Shown here: positions 23,801 to 35,942 of the stretch, piece after piece
Position numbering within the stretch: position 1 is the stretch's first letter
Layout of the letters: each line of letters opens with the position of its first letter
Assembly (NCBI GenBank): GCA_003254925.1
Contig: QANZ01021408.1
Span: 30,310 to 94,309 of the forward strand
Origin: Chamaecrista fasciculata
Taxonomy: Eukaryota; Streptophyta; Magnoliopsida; Fabales; Fabaceae
Reading direction: 5' to 3'
Length of the DNA: 64,000 nt
Translations under genes and position numbers: made by a program
The notes under the pieces: generated by a model
What the model was told of the DNA's origin: nothing
The model's input: the letters and a program-made list of their open reading frames with translations, nothing else
Databases searched by the model: none

Positions 23801-25364
23801 CAAGTATATGTCACAAATCACAACAGTTGCTACTTGTATGGAATAATTCATACCAATTTAGTATTTACAGTAAGTATGTGAAATCCAAGTACATACGATC
23901 TGCTTTGGCTGTTTCATGTTGCTGAAGATCCTTCATCTTATATATCTCGATGGCATTGATAATGGGTGGAAGAGTGGATCTACTCGTTCTTGTAATATGA
24001 AATTCCAAAGTCTTTTCAGTATTTGACTCATTTGTAGCCGACAAGGAAGATATTGTTAGGTACTGAGGTTTGAACTCATCGGATTCATCTCCATTGAAAG
24101 TAACCTTAAGTTCTCTAGTTTGAGTCTTGTTGAGCTTTTGAACTTCAGCAAAATACAGGTTAATGGTATATGAAGAAGCATTGTAGCTGAGCTTAAAGGA
24201 AATACTGTCACCACCATTTGCTGGAGTTGCTGCAGTGCTCATGACTCTAGTAGGAGGATTGGATGCGTCTTTATCCAACTTTTCAATTTCTGTAAGTGGA
24301 GCACTTATTGATTTCCAGTTAACTGGGTTGTAAGGTGTCCATATTTGATCATATTGATCATCAGGGTATCTTAAAATAAGGAAAAAAAAAAGGAGAGAAA
24401 AAAACCAATCAGTAAGCATTTTTCAAAAAGGAATCCGCCATTTTCTTTCTTGTGGTAGATCCTATGTATATATATGATATGAGTAAATTAATGATTTGGT
24501 CCCTTAAAGATGACAAATGTCTCAATTTAGTCATATAATTTCATCAATTAGAGACTCAATTGAGATATTTGTCATTTTTCAGTGATCAAATTATTAATCT
24601 ACTCTATATGTAACTAATATAGGTCTAAGCTCACCTGACTATCTTACCGTCCGGTGAACCCATATTAAACCTTGCAAACAGCTCCAGATATGTCTCTTGA
24701 TGAACATACCGATAAGGTCTAAGCTCTAAAACTGATATGAAAGGTGTTCCTCTGTTTATGTTACAAAGGCAGACATGAATATGATCTGACTGGGTAGTAT
24801 AAACTACTTCTTTGGTGATTATACTCGATGCAGAATCAAATTCCACAATGTCCCACCACTTGGTTCCAAAATAGATATCAAATCTCGGCAAAGAGTTGTT
24901 TCCGTCGTAGTTTCCATACATGAACCTTGCTCTCACTAAATATTGGACACCACCATCAGTAGGTGAAAAATAAGCAGGAAAGGAATAACAATTCCTGTTT
25001 CCTTCTGGGAAACTTCTCACATTCCAGAACTGCTTTTCAAGGGACTCATTCTTATGTTCTGATGATATGATGTAGCTAACACCACTGGCACTGTCTATGT
25101 ATCCCTTATCTGATTGATAAGTTAAATTACTATTGCTATCTCTGTAGCTTCCATTATCCTCAAGTCCACAGTCAAGGCTAAGGTAATCTGGGAAGAAAAG
25201 GAAAATAGTAACTATTATGGACTAGTATTAGTAATTGTTACTTTGTAGTTATGAGAAGGATCAGAATCAGAGTAGAAAAACCAACCTGATGGATTTTGGG
25301 CATGAACAAGAAGTGCAAGACTCAGAGAAAGATGAACCACTGTTAATAAGAAATATTTTGCCAT
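20850..25364 (-). CDS. Malectin-like/LRR receptor-like Ser/Thr kinase B (intact)
   Basis: Thirteen exons give 888 aa. From the start they are 25286-25364, 24635-25187, 23897-24369, 23648-23789, 23487-23558, 23326-23397, 23165-23245, 22870-23030, 22449-22684, 22225-22351, 22049-22111, 21369-21558 and 20850-21267. Exon number, phases and LRR exon sizes (72, 72, 81) match kinase A. I chose the Met that starts [20 protein letters not shown], a clean signal peptide; an in-frame Met 23 codons upstream would spoil it. The malectin-like ectodomain shows FMYGNYD, WWDIVEF and GTPFISVLE. LRRs come next, then a basic stop-transfer RKLQ after the helix. The kinase has GKGGFG 586-591, Lys606, HRD 701-703 and DFG 721-723. 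Predicted active plasma-membrane RD kinase. Its region after DFG differs enough from A that these are old paralogues. A 393-bp Mutator-like element lies in intron 11. Confidence 0.92.
21632..22024. mobile_element. Mutator-like foldback element in receptor kinase B intron 11
   Basis: Terminal inverted repeats ggccaaagtgcaaatttgat and atttacactttgacc. The arms carry repeated 'ggtcccatatcttt' phrases that pair across the element. It is flanked on both sides by aaatttttt (21623-21631 and 22025-22033), a perfect 9-bp duplication, though of low complexity. The right end lies 24 bp from the exon 11 boundary at 22049, so the donor region of the intron is nearly invaded. Confidence 0.75.
24481..24603. 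repeat. Small perfect-looking palindromic repeat in kinase B intron 2
   Basis: It starts gagtaaattaatgatttggt and ends in the complement gatcaaattattaatctactc. Almost the entire 123 bp pairs with itself around the centre near 24543. A minimal miniature inverted-repeat element; no ORF and no certain target duplication. Confidence 0.55.
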
Positions 25365-27699
25365 GTTTAGAAATGCATTGAAGGCTTGATCTGCAGAAAG
25401 TATAGGATGTTTAAACAGCTTTAAACCTCCCAAGTTATGCTTTTGAATTAGTAATTAAGCAACTTGATCAACTTGGACAGGAGCACTGAAGGTTCCCAGG
25501 ATTATTTATTATTAATTGATCTTGAAATGATGCTGAGTGTTTATTTAATTCTGAACATATGTATGTTTTCTGAGAATTCAATTCTGGAAGCCACGTTCCT
25601 TTATTTATGTTTTCTTTTGCTGCTTTTCTCTCCTTGTGTGACCACCTTTGGCAAAGAGGAGAAAATGACACTCAAAGTGCATGTTTGTTGATCTTAGTCA
25701 ATGTTAGTCATATATAATATATATGCATGTGTGGACACAACTTTCATGTGCATAATGGTTGGTGCATACATTTACAAAAGGTCAAATGCTACCCTCTTCT
25801 ATCAAATATGTCTTGATTACATTTACATAATCTTTATTTTTAATTATAAAAATGTATACAGTTGCTTTAAAATCAAAAGATAAGCTACACTTTCATGTTG
25901 ACCAAGACTGGATAACCTTATATATATATAGTACTTCCTTATAAAGATTTATAAGGAATATTACATATATATTTTATTAATATGAGATAACTATTTCTTC
26001 AAAGTTTATTGTCTTTTAAAATCATTTTACTAGAAATAAATAATTATAAAAATAAAGAAATAAATCATCTAATAAGCTCCAAATTTTAAGTAAAATAAAT
26101 ATGATTTCGAGAGGACAAAATATAATTTTAAAATAAATATGATTGTAAGAAGGTATAATTTATCCGATATATAATATGAAAAAAGACAGATAAATATGAT
26201 GTCAGAATGATGGTCTGTACAATATTTAATTAGAGGTTCATGCATGGAACCCATGATGATAAAAACTCTCCCAAAAGTTGAAATGTGTTCCTATTCTAGG
26301 GATATGAAAATTTTCAACTCTTTTATTTTAAATTTTGTTTTAATTTATTTTTTTAAGCTTTCATGTGAAGATGCATGGAATAGAGGTGTTAGGTGTATAG
26401 CCTAAAGATTCTGCAAATAAATGGAAATGAACTTAAATCAGGAGATCAATTAGGTTCCTTTATCAGTTTTGAAGCTTCTGCATAATGAAAAAGAAGATAT
26501 AAGTGGAGTATTAACTAATCTAGCTGTCTTTTCTTTTCCTTTTATAATGAATAATAAAATATGTAGTTATCACTTTATGCAAATTCAAAAGGAGTAAACT
26601 TTGTGGGCTAACTAACCAACCTGGGTTTTCTTTAATCAACCAGACAAAAAAGAACCTAATTGACTTGTGCTCTCCTTTCTTATTTCAGTAAAACTGAAGA
26701 CTATTTCAATCCTTACTTAAAAATTAATCACATTACCACATTTTTCCACCCTAATTATTAGGAATAGAATGAGTCATTATTTGTCGAATAAAAATATTCA
26801 CATAGTAAAAGGCTGTGTCAAGATAAATCAGTCACTTAAAAAGACGACAAAAAGAAAAGTCCCTTGAAAAATTAGTTACCTGCACAAGCAATTTAGTCTT
26901 TAAAAAATATAATTAAAATCTTAAAACTTGCAATTACAACTAATTTGATTATTTGATAAAGATATATAACTAAGAATATTAACTACGTAGGTCAACTGGT
27001 TAGGGATGATCCAACTTAACTAAGAATTTTAAATTCTAGATTTGGGGACGTAGATGCATTAAATATTTGTTGGGAGAATTTGTAGCCTTTGTGGTCGTAG
27101 TCTCTAACTTGAATGAAATTAATCTTTTTTTAGACTCTGGCTTGAATGCAATTAATCTTAGACTCTGCCATAACATTCATAGATAGAACTGGGATTTTAG
27201 ACTCTGCCATAACATTCATAAACAGAAAGAAAACTCATGGTCCAGACAAAAAGAAAAGATATATAACTGGGATTTTATGAAGATAAATGTAGATATTAAT
27301 TAATGTGCTTTATCAACTTGGTAACAATCCCTGCAAGGATTGCTTAATTTCAGGTATTCTCTGCTTCAAGAATCAATTAGTTCCATTTTGCTTGGGCTAT
27401 ATAACAATAGCAAAGTATCAGTCATCACTTTATCAAAAAAAAAAACATATTACCATGTTACAAAAGCCATAACATTCATAGATAGAACAAAGCTTACATA
27501 TTTTTTTTAGTTAGAGGGTCATTTTGATACTAAATGTATGTCCTAATATTCATTTTGGTTCTTTATGTTTTAAAATTGGTCCTAAATATTGGTAAAATGT
27601 TTCATTTTGGTCCCAAAATCTCATTCTGCTGAATACTAATCTTCCATTCTGTTCATAAAACTCATTTCCTTTTTTTTTCCTTCTTATTCTTCTTCTCAG
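25365..27699. other. Intergenic, 5' flank of receptor kinase B
   Basis: About 2.3 kb with no gene. Just upstream of kinase B is the probable promoter, but I see no convincing TATA box. A SINE-like piece lies at 26984-27110. The phrase 'gccataacattcata' recurs three times at 27168-27480. Part of a foldback arm ('cattttggttctttatg') is near 27513-27640. Otherwise featureless AT-rich DNA. Confidence 0.5.
26984..27110 (+). mobile_element. SINE-like piece, same family as 9775-9895
   Basis: It contains the box-A-like tacgtaggtcaactggt, then gatccaacttaactaagaa, then tgcattaaatatttgttggg. The same order of phrases occurs on the minus strand at 9775-9895. Box B is degenerate. Boundaries approximate. 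Confidence 0.45.
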
Positions 27700-27864
27700 A
27701 CTTCATTAGCATTGACTGTGGAATTCAAAATGATAAAAAAATACACAGATAAAACTACTCAACTCATTTACCCTTCTGATAATAAGTTCATAGATACCGG
27801 CGAAAGCCACAGCATATCCTCAAAATTTAAAAACAAGTCCCTGGAAAGACAGTTTTGGAATGTT
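27700..27864 (+). pseudogene. Malectin-domain exon fragment of a receptor kinase
   Basis: A good splice acceptor (ttctcag) is followed by FISIDCGI, a one-base frameshift, then LIYPSDNKFIDTGESHSIS and SLERQFWNV. This matches the start of exon 2 in kinases A, B and C. It stops abruptly at the RQFWNV point and unrelated sequence follows. No exon 1 or later exons nearby. A relic of the receptor-kinase cluster. Confidence 0.85.
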
Positions 27865-29369
27865 ATTGGACAATTCAATTTGAGACTTAACTGATGAGGT
27901 GCCATTCCACTGGGTGTCAATGAATTTAAGAATTCCTCAGGATAATAACATGCATTTTCATCTATAGCTTCATCAAAGCTATTGTAAGAGATTGAGATAG
28001 GGAGAGAAGAAGCGCTAAATAGCAGATTGAGATAACTAACAATGAAAACCAAAGCGCAGATTGGTTGAGAAAGTAGCTACAAATCTTAGATTGCGATAGG
28101 GAGAGAAGAAGCGCTTAATCGCAGATTGAGATAGGAGAGAAGCACAAAATCATTGATTGAGATAGGAAATAGGTTAATTGGCAATTAGGCTAATTGGATA
28201 AGGGTAATTTGAGAAAAGAAACTTGACATAGGGATATAGTAATCAGGTTAATTGAGGTTAACTGGTAATTAGAATAATTGACTAAGGGTAATTTGGGAAA
28301 AAAAGTTGACACCAACTCATCTTTTTAAGTAGTAAAGATAAAGATATTTCGTCTTCCATTTTGTGTGGTTTGAATCACTACACATAATTCATAAAATATG
28401 TCCTTTCAATTGAAAGATGTGTTTATTAACTACTAATAGACACTATTTAAAAGTTAGATCTCTTCATAATAAAAGATGTGTCTATTAGTAATTGAAAGAC
28501 ACCACTTGATAGATGTATCTTTTCAAATTAAATGATATGTCTATTAATTATTAATAGACACCTTTTAGAATGAATAGATTTTAATATATTAACATATTAA
28601 ATTAATTATATATCATAAATAGATTTTTACTTATTTTATCCAAAATAACCACATTGATAATATTACAAACTATCCAGCAATCCCCCACTAGTTTGTAATA
28701 TTGCATAACATCATGCATAGCAGAAAGTATCTTACTTCGATTTGAACTTTCTATTAGTGTAAATTCTTTAAAGTTTTGACAAAGTAATTGGTATCCTAAG
28801 ATTTGAACCACTACTCCATATGTCAAAACCGAAAGCATTTACACACATGATATTATTATTTAATGACATAAATTCAATTCCTTACTTCAGCACTTTTATG
28901 GCCATGTGCTATTCTTGGTCTCATGAATATTTAACAAGATCAACCCTAAAACCTTGCTTGAAGCAGCACCACGTCAATTTTCAAATAGGTGGATTTGTCA
29001 ACTATATCTCTGTTACTTAAGATATTTTACAATTCTATTAAGATCATATCAACCTCCCTTTCGTAACAATACGCACCATTATGTTTTGTGACAATGTGTT
29101 CTTATCATCACATATGTCAACTTCTTTACTCCTCACAAAACAACATATAGTAACTTGTTATTACCCATTGAACATATATTGTTAGAGTGTATACTAACTC
29201 AAAGTTGGGTTCTCATTATTAATGTTTTAACTTAAGGGTTTAGCCCAATCTCTTCAAGTTGTATTGCATTTCTTGGCAATGCTTTCACTAGCATATCAAC
29301 CGATTACTTATTTGATTGCACAAAAACTATCATCATAGTCACATGTGCCTTTTTATTCTTTTATATATA

Positions 29370-29547
29370 TCTTATATTATATGGCTCCACCCATTTTTGG
29401 TCGTCCACATTTTAAAACTATAGTACAAAATTAATAATAAGAGGAAAATTATTATTTGATCCCTTCTTTTTTATGTGTTAACGATTTAGTCCCTCATTTA
29501 TTTTACATACATATTTGCGTGCCTGTTAGGGCACGCAAAGCCTCTAA
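29370..29547 (+). mobile_element. Short Helitron-like element, best-preserved copy
   Basis: It starts TCTTATATTATATGGCTCC after an A. It ends with the hairpin gcgtgcc-tgtta-gggcacgc, then aaagcctCTAA before a T. These are all the Helitron end rules: 5' TC, 3' hairpin, CTRR, A/T target. 178 bp, no ORF. Copies at 2714 (-), 45884 and 46704 share the ends. Confidence 0.7.
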
Positions 29548-29650
29548 TATATATATATAGGCATGCCTTAAACTCATTGTATACACTTACTTGTAGCCAT
29601 ATAAGAAAATGAATGGTTAACATACCTTGTGGCCACAACTTTAATTTTAA

Positions 29651-29782
29651 CTACATATTCTTTAACCATTTCACTTCTTTCATAGCAATTGCTAATGCAA
29701 TAAGTTGCTATTTCAACTACATATTCTTTAACTATTTCACTTCTTTCATAGCAATTGCTAATGCAATAAGTTGCTATTTCAA
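29651..29782. repeat. 66-bp tandem duplication
   Basis: Two copies, 29651-29716 and 29717-29782, differ at about two bases. They encode (minus strand) a repeated 22-residue segment containing YCISNCYERSE within the Copia RNase H remnant. The length of 66 keeps the frame. Confidence 0.85.
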
Positions 29783-30731
29783 TATATTGCTTCTTAGAAG
29801 CCCAACTAATAATACCTCCACTAGGAGAAGTATCCATCCATGAAAATATTAACATTTCTTTTTTATTTTGCACTAGAACATTTTCTAGTTTTGCAAAAAT
29901 TGCAAACACTCAACACTACTTGTTCTCTAGTGTTAAATATACATATACATATAGAACATATACTTGGATATTCATATATATATATATATATAATTAATTG
30001 GGATCACCACTCTTAACTCTCCTCCATTTATATATATATATAAATTATTTATATATATATATAAATTATTTATATATATATATATAAAAATTAATTAGCT
30101 TTGTAACACCGTACTCATCATAATAAAAATTAGTTTTATATATAAAATATCCAAGTAATCACAATTGCACTGATAATAAACTGGAATATAAAAATTAAAA
30201 TGCCAAAATTCATGATTTACAGTAAGTTAGGCGCCACACATCAATCCGAGTTTCCAATTTTTATTTCAAACCAATGGACACATCTTCAAGTTTATACATA
30301 ACATTACTTATGTTTCATGAAGCAAAGTGACGTTTCACCATAAAGCACAGAACAGGAGGCCATCTTCAATTTCTGTCTAAATTTTTTAAATGGACCAGAA
30401 ATCGGTTTGAACCAATCAATATAACCGTCAAAGAATGCAATTTTCTGGTACTATTTCATGACTTTACGGCGACGATTGAGTCCCTACATTCTATTTTCTA
30501 ATTTCTGGGTTATAATAATGGGTTTCTGACAATGAAAACCAGGCAACGCCTATTCATGCCAACTTGTTCTTTAATAAAAGATCAATAATAATATTTCTCT
30601 GCTGCTTTTCATCTAAAAATCACTCTTTAAATAAAATTGTTAGAAAAGGAGAAAAAAATATTAAGTATAGAGACACCAACTACCCTTAAGGCTCAAACAC
30701 TACATATAAGATAATAATATCACTCATATGT

Positions 30732-31290
30732 AGAACTGTAAAAATGAGTCAATCCGGCTCACACGGGTCGGTACTACTAGTGCTGCACGATTTTAAATTT
30801 TTAAGGTATATTTTTTCAACCTATTATTTTTTTCTACATACATTTTATGTACTACTAGTGCTGCACGATTTTAAAACAACATATTTACTATCAATTATGT
30901 TGTTCTATGTAATTAAAAGTCATCTCACCTATGAAATATATAAATATACCATCAAAATTTGGTTGAACATCAAATATAACAGAAAAAATGTGAATGTGTT
31001 ATTGATGAATGATAAATTGATGATGAGCGAAAGTTGAAAATAAAATATGTGAAATAAATTGAATTAATATTATGTTAAAGTCAATAAATATTTTATTTTT
31101 ATTTTTAAATTTTATAATTTTTTTTATATGCCACCAACTAGCCGGGTTGACTTACTATGGCTCGCGGGTCAGGTGAGTCAACCCAATGCGGATTAAATTT
31201 ACTGGTAAGCCAAAATTGTATCAATCCGGCTCATTTTTTTGTGGGTTAAACGGGTCCAACCCACAAGTTGGAACCCGTTTTGATGGCTCT
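30732..31290. mobile_element. Possible hAT-type non-autonomous element
   Basis: The left end agaactgtaaaaatgagtc and the complement of the right end (agagccatcaaaacgggtt) resemble each other and the usual hAT terminus. Subterminal 'caatccggctca' occurs near both ends, with 'gggtt/aaccc' motifs. A 28-bp phrase (gtactactagtgctgcacga...) occurs twice, 80 bp apart. No convincing 8-bp duplication. Confidence 0.35.
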
Positions 31291-31814
31291 AAATATGATG
31301 TTACATTAATACTTAAAATAAAGTAAACCATTGTACGGAAGTGTGATCCACGTCAAAAAGAGTCTTCCTTCAAGTGTACATATATATATATTAAGGATTT
31401 AAGGTAACAAACATGGGTATTTAAAAATCTATTGTTTATTACACCTATCTATTGTACATGTTCAAAAGAATCCACTGACTACGCGGTTAAGATTATTTTA
31501 ATGAGAGCTTCAGTTGATGAAATTGAAAAAGCAAGAGACATCAATGTATATGAAAAACAAAATACTTAATCTTAGTATCCTCACTAATTCCATTCATTTC
31601 TAATCTGTTTTCCCAGTTTATTTTTTGATCACCCCATTTCCTTAAGAAACCACTGTGTGTGTAAATGGCACAAGGTCTCTTCTTAACGTTGCTTCACCTT
31701 TCTTTAGCTCTCACACTTGCAGTTCATGCCCGGAACCAAACAGGTTTGACAAACACACTTTGGAGACTTAGTTTTCTTTTTCTCTCATTCTGTTCGATAT
31801 ATACATATAACAAG

Positions 31815-32085
31815 TAAACTAACATTTTAGTCCGTAAATTATATAGATGTTGTCATTTTAATCATTAACTTTTGAAATGCTTGATTTAGTCTTCGAAAAT
31901 CCATGACCTCCTACAAATTAGTTTTTATATGAACACTTTGCTGTTATACAACTTAGTCCTTGGATGGACTAAATTGCAACGAGTTATAATTTTCAGGGAC
32001 TAACTCAATCATTCAAAACATCCAAGGACTAAACTAACAACGTCTACATAATCTATGGACTAAATTGATAATTTTCTCTACATGT
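31815..32085. repeat. Foldback repeat in receptor kinase C intron 1
   Basis: The left arm (cattttagtccgtaaattat, then gatgttgtc) pairs with the right arm (acaacgtctacataatctat, then ggactaaattgataa). Same family as 15090-15350 and 49365-49620. Non-coding, about 270 bp. Confidence 0.55.
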
Positions 32086-33081
32086 AACATATACACTAAG
32101 TAGCATTGAATTCCTTCTCTTCTGGTGACAGAATTCATCAATCTTGATTGTGGACTTGTGGGTAAATCCAGATACAAAGATGAAACCACAGGCATCATTT
32201 ACACCTCAGATGATAGCTTCATAGAGAGTGGTGAAATCCACAGCATATCATCAGAATATAAAGCCAAAAAGCCAATTGATAGGCAGTTTTGGAATGTGAG
32301 AAGCTTCCCTAAGGGAAACAGAAACTGCTATGGATTTTCCACTTCCTTATTATCAGATTCCAAAGGTGGGATTAGTAATAATCAGTATATAATCAGAGCA
32401 AGGTTCATGTATGGGAACTATGATCACAAAAACTCTCTTCCAAAATTTGATGTGTATATTGGAACCAAATGGTGGGACACTGTGGAATTTGAGAGTGAAG
32501 ATACTGTTGTTACTAAGGAAGTAATTTACACTGCTTTGTCCACAAATATTCATGTTTGTTTCTGTAACACCAATCAAGGGACACCTTTTGTGTCAGTTTT
32601 GGAGATTAGAGCTCTCAATTTCTCTGCTTATGAGGAGAGTCATTTGCAGCTCTATTTGCAAGGTTTGATTTAGGCTCACAAGATGGGAAAGTAGTCAGGT
32701 TAGCTACCTTTTTCATCATATCATCTTAAATTTCTAATATATTCTTATATTTTTCAAAAGGTTATTTCTATTTTTTAATTTTTTAAAATTGTTTAGTTGA
32801 CTAAAACTTCATTCTGATTCTTTACTTATTAGTTTTCTTTTTCTCAATTTCGTCATTGTTAGACGTCTCTTCTTAATTTAGTCCCTTGCAAATTCATTTG
32901 ATATCAATTTTGATCTCTCTAACAATCTTTTAACCAAATTGAGTATATGTAACATAATAGGTTAAAAGTTACAACTATCTAATTTGGTTAAAAATATATG
33001 TACATAGAGATTAAAATTTTTAATAAATGAATTTGTAGAAGATAAAATTAAGGGAAATTAGTAAAAACAAGAAAAAAAATT

Positions 33082-33303
33082 AAGGCCAAAGTCCTATTTT
33101 GGTCCCCCAGTTATGCTCCTTGTTCCAAATAGGTCCCCCAGTTATTTTTTGTTCCATATTGGTCCCCCAGTTATGCAAAACTTGAAAAAGTTGGTCCCTC
33201 TAACGTTTTTCATCCATTTTTCCGTTAGAAAAAGAGGAAAAATAAACTTTCATCCCCAAAAGTTTTATTTTCTTATATTAAGGTCCTTTTCTTTTTATAA
33301 TAG
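33082..33303. repeat. Left arm of a Mutator-like foldback element, cut by the gap
   Basis: It starts ggccaaagtcctattttggt and continues with 'cccccagttatg' repeats, as in the left arm of the element at 54578-55604. It runs into the N gap at 33304, and no right arm is seen beyond. Either it lies in the gap or the element is truncated. Confidence 0.6.
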
Positions 33304-33408
33304 NNNNNNNNNNNNNNNNNNNNNNNNNNNNNNNNNNNNNNNNNNNNNNNNNNNNNNNNNNNNNNNNNNNNNNNNNNNNNNNNNNNNNNNNNNNNNNNNN
33401 NNNNNNNN
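33304..33408. other. Assembly gap
   Basis: Run of 105 N between a foldback arm and a Copia integrase remnant, in intron 2 of pseudogene C. Confidence 0.99.
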
Positions 33409-34237
33409 TAGCAAAAGGAAATGTTGATTCATCAAAAATCACATCCCTGGCTATATAAATTCGACCTGTATGATAATCAAGACATTTATAACCTTTGTGA
33501 TTTTGACTGTAGCCAAGAAAAATACAATCAACAGTTCTATACTGCAACTTATTTTTGTTGTAAGGTCGAGTAAAAGGATAACAAGCACTACCAAACGTCC
33601 TTAGAAACATATAATCAGGCTTCTCACCATATAAGCACTCAAAAGGAGATTTGAATTTCAGTACAGCTGTAGGAAGTCTATTAATAAGATGAACAGCAGT
33701 GGAAAACGCATCAGACCAATAAACCATAGGCAAAGCAGCTTTAGCTAACAAAGTGAGTCCCATTTCAGTAATATGTTGATGTTTCCTTTCAGCTAATCCA
33801 TTTTGTTCATGCAAATGTGGACAGCTGATACGATGAGAAATACCATGTTCCTTAAAATACCCAGATAAAGCACGGAACTCACCACCCCAGTCAGATTGCA
33901 CAGCCATGATTTTTCTCTGAAGTTGAAGTTAACCTGGCTCTGATACCATGCTAAACTAAGAGAAATCGAGAATGAGAAATTGAAACTAGGAAAAGAATGA
34001 TTTGCATTACATTTAACAAAAAATACAATGTAGTTTATATAGGTGAATGAATCACCAGAAATCAGTTAGCTGAAAACAATTCAACAACAACTAAACTGAG
34101 CTGGATAACAAACTCCTAACAAACTAAGCTGAGCTGGAATATGATACTAGCATCTCCAGGACGATAAACTTCAGGAAGACTAAACTCAGGAAGACTTTCA
34201 GGAAGACTAGACTCTCAGGAAGACTAATCTTCAGGAA
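33409..34237 (-). mobile_element. Internally deleted Copia element: integrase piece, primer site and LTR
   Basis: On the minus strand, 33907 down to 33409 encodes a Copia integrase core segment (VQSDWGGEF, CPHLHEQNG, ERKHQHI, GLTLLAKA, FGSACYPF). It has the second catalytic Asp and the Glu but not the N-terminal zinc finger. Upstream of it (33931-33948) is TGGTATCAGAGCCAGG, the initiator-Met tRNA primer site. Next comes an LTR, whose 3' end is CA at 33949-33950, stretching to about 34237. Gag and protease are deleted, so primer site and integrase are directly joined. The distal LTR end carries five 'caggaagact' repeats. It destroyed the beginning of exon 3 of kinase C. Confidence 0.8.
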
Positions 34238-35067
34238 GGATATATACACTGTCAACTTCTACTTGAAGCTCAAGTACAATGCCTCTTCATACAGCATCTA
34301 CCTGCAATTTTCAGAACTTGAGAAGCTCAAGCCAAACCAAACTAGAGAATTTGACATTATCATCAATGGGGTCCAACATGATTATCCAGTGATTCAACCT
34401 ATGTACCTAACTTCAACTAGCTATCTAGAAAAAAACAAAACAAATGCTGATAAAAATTTGGAAGTTCTCATCAAAAGAAGCAACATATCAAGCCTTCCTC
34501 CTATTCTGAATGCCATTGAGATATACAGCATTAAGGATCTCTCTCAACTTGTGACAAGCAAAAGAGAATGTATGTATGTGAATGTGAAAATCTTTCTTCA
34601 TTTCACAGTGTTAACTCCTTGAAAGTTACAAAGTTTTTCTTATATATAGATGATGCTATGATGAACATCAAGTCATTATATGGAATCAAGAGAAACTGGC
34701 AAGGGGATCCTTGCAACCCAAGGGATTACATATGGGAAGGTCTTAAATGCAGAAATGTTGATGGTTTCAGTTCCCCATCAATCACATACTTGTAAGTTCA
34801 CATTTGAACTCTAAGTAAGCAAATTAATCTGCAGAGGAAAAGATGGTGATGCATTTTGTATACATTGTTAATACTTCACAAAATCATGCTTTTAGGAATT
34901 TATCTTCAAGTGGATTAGTTGGTGACATCTCTGACGACCTGTTGTCTCTAAAACACCTAGAATATTTGTGAGTACCTCATATCCTACTAACAATAAATTG
35001 GGAGGTAAAATATTTTTTAGTCCTTATTTTTATCTCAAAACTACGACTTAATCCCTAAATATTGGAA

Positions 35068-35911
35068 GGGTAAATTACACAAAAGGGCCATGTGGTTTGA
35101 CCCATTTTCAGATAGGGTCCTGTGGTTTAAAAAGTGTCAGATTGGGGGCCTGTGGTTTCCTCCGTTAACAAATAGGGTCCCAGGTGGTATTTTCCATCCA
35201 AATTAACGGAGTAAACTTTAAAATGGATTGTTTTGTAATTTGAGCCTTTTTCCTATTAAAACAAACTAAACTAGGGACTATTTTGTAATTTAAACCAAAG
35301 TCCAAAAAAGCAAAAAGCCCTTAGCCAAGAAATCCATTCAAACCCTACCTTCTTTTTCTTCTTCTCTACGACACTCGCACTCTCCTCCTCCGCCGCCGCC
35401 ATTACCAACCATGGCTCTCTCATCGACGTCGAAGCCATGTACATCCGAGGTTCGGCGCACTAAATCGGAGATAAAGGGTATCAAAGGCTCCGGTGCTAAT
35501 TTTGGTGGCTCCGATGCTAATGCCGTTAACCAGAACCTCGTCACCAAGAAATTACAGAACTATACGGGATCTGACCTTTCTTCTCGTCTCCGATTAGCAA
35601 TCAGAACGCTATTTCTGTACTCCTTCCTCAAAAATGCTTTGCGAGAAGATTTTAGCGCCTTTTCATTATCCCTATTTCAAAGAGTGGCTTCAGGCGTGAA
35701 AATAACACAAGAAGCAACGTCATCACCAAATGGAATATCGAAGAGAGGAAACAAAGGAAGTAATTATCTAATAAAGATAAATATACCTTTTCTACAATAT
35801 CATTTCCCCTTTTTGGTTGGGTTTTATCATTTATGTATACATCGATAACAAAAGCAACAATCTCTCATGTAGGAGATTTCCAACGGAAGAGATTCATAAG
35901 CGATGGCACTG

Positions 35912-35942
<31 letters not shown>

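Larger units (their letters stand above)
29210..29900 (-). pseudogene. Copia reverse-transcriptase/RNase H remnant
   Basis: On the minus strand, 29574-29909 reads SGGIISWASKKQYIEIA followed by a duplicated segment, recalling the conserved SWxSKKQ...E region of Copia RNase H. Further on, about 29220-29320, VDMLVKALPRNAIQLEEIG matches the usual Copia C-terminus (DxxTKALP). The part in between is missing, and the Helitron-like element 29370-29547 sits there. Stops and deletions make it non-functional. Confidence 0.65.
27865..31664. other. Intergenic repeat-rich region
   Basis: No intact gene. It contains a 100-bp-spaced direct repeat of 'agggagagaagaagcgct' (about 27990-28170). A run of inverted and direct 'gtgtctattaat' phrases follows (28395-28570). 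A Copia remnant with a Helitron-like insert (29210-29900), (TA)n-rich DNA (29950-30090) and a possible hAT-type element (30732-31290) complete it. Confidence 0.5.

Noticed and set aside
29613..29843. Plus-strand ORF with a repeated segment
   Set aside because: It is the complement of the Copia RNase H remnant and its 66-bp duplication.
33113..33427. Open frame on the plus strand through the second N gap
   Set aside because: It covers a foldback arm and unknown bases. The real coding signal there is the Copia integrase on the minus strand.
35411..35848. 145-codon ORF as an independent gene
   Set aside because: It starts inside the inverted repeat of a Mutator-like element and has no recognised domain, so I treat it as possible captured sequence rather than a gene.
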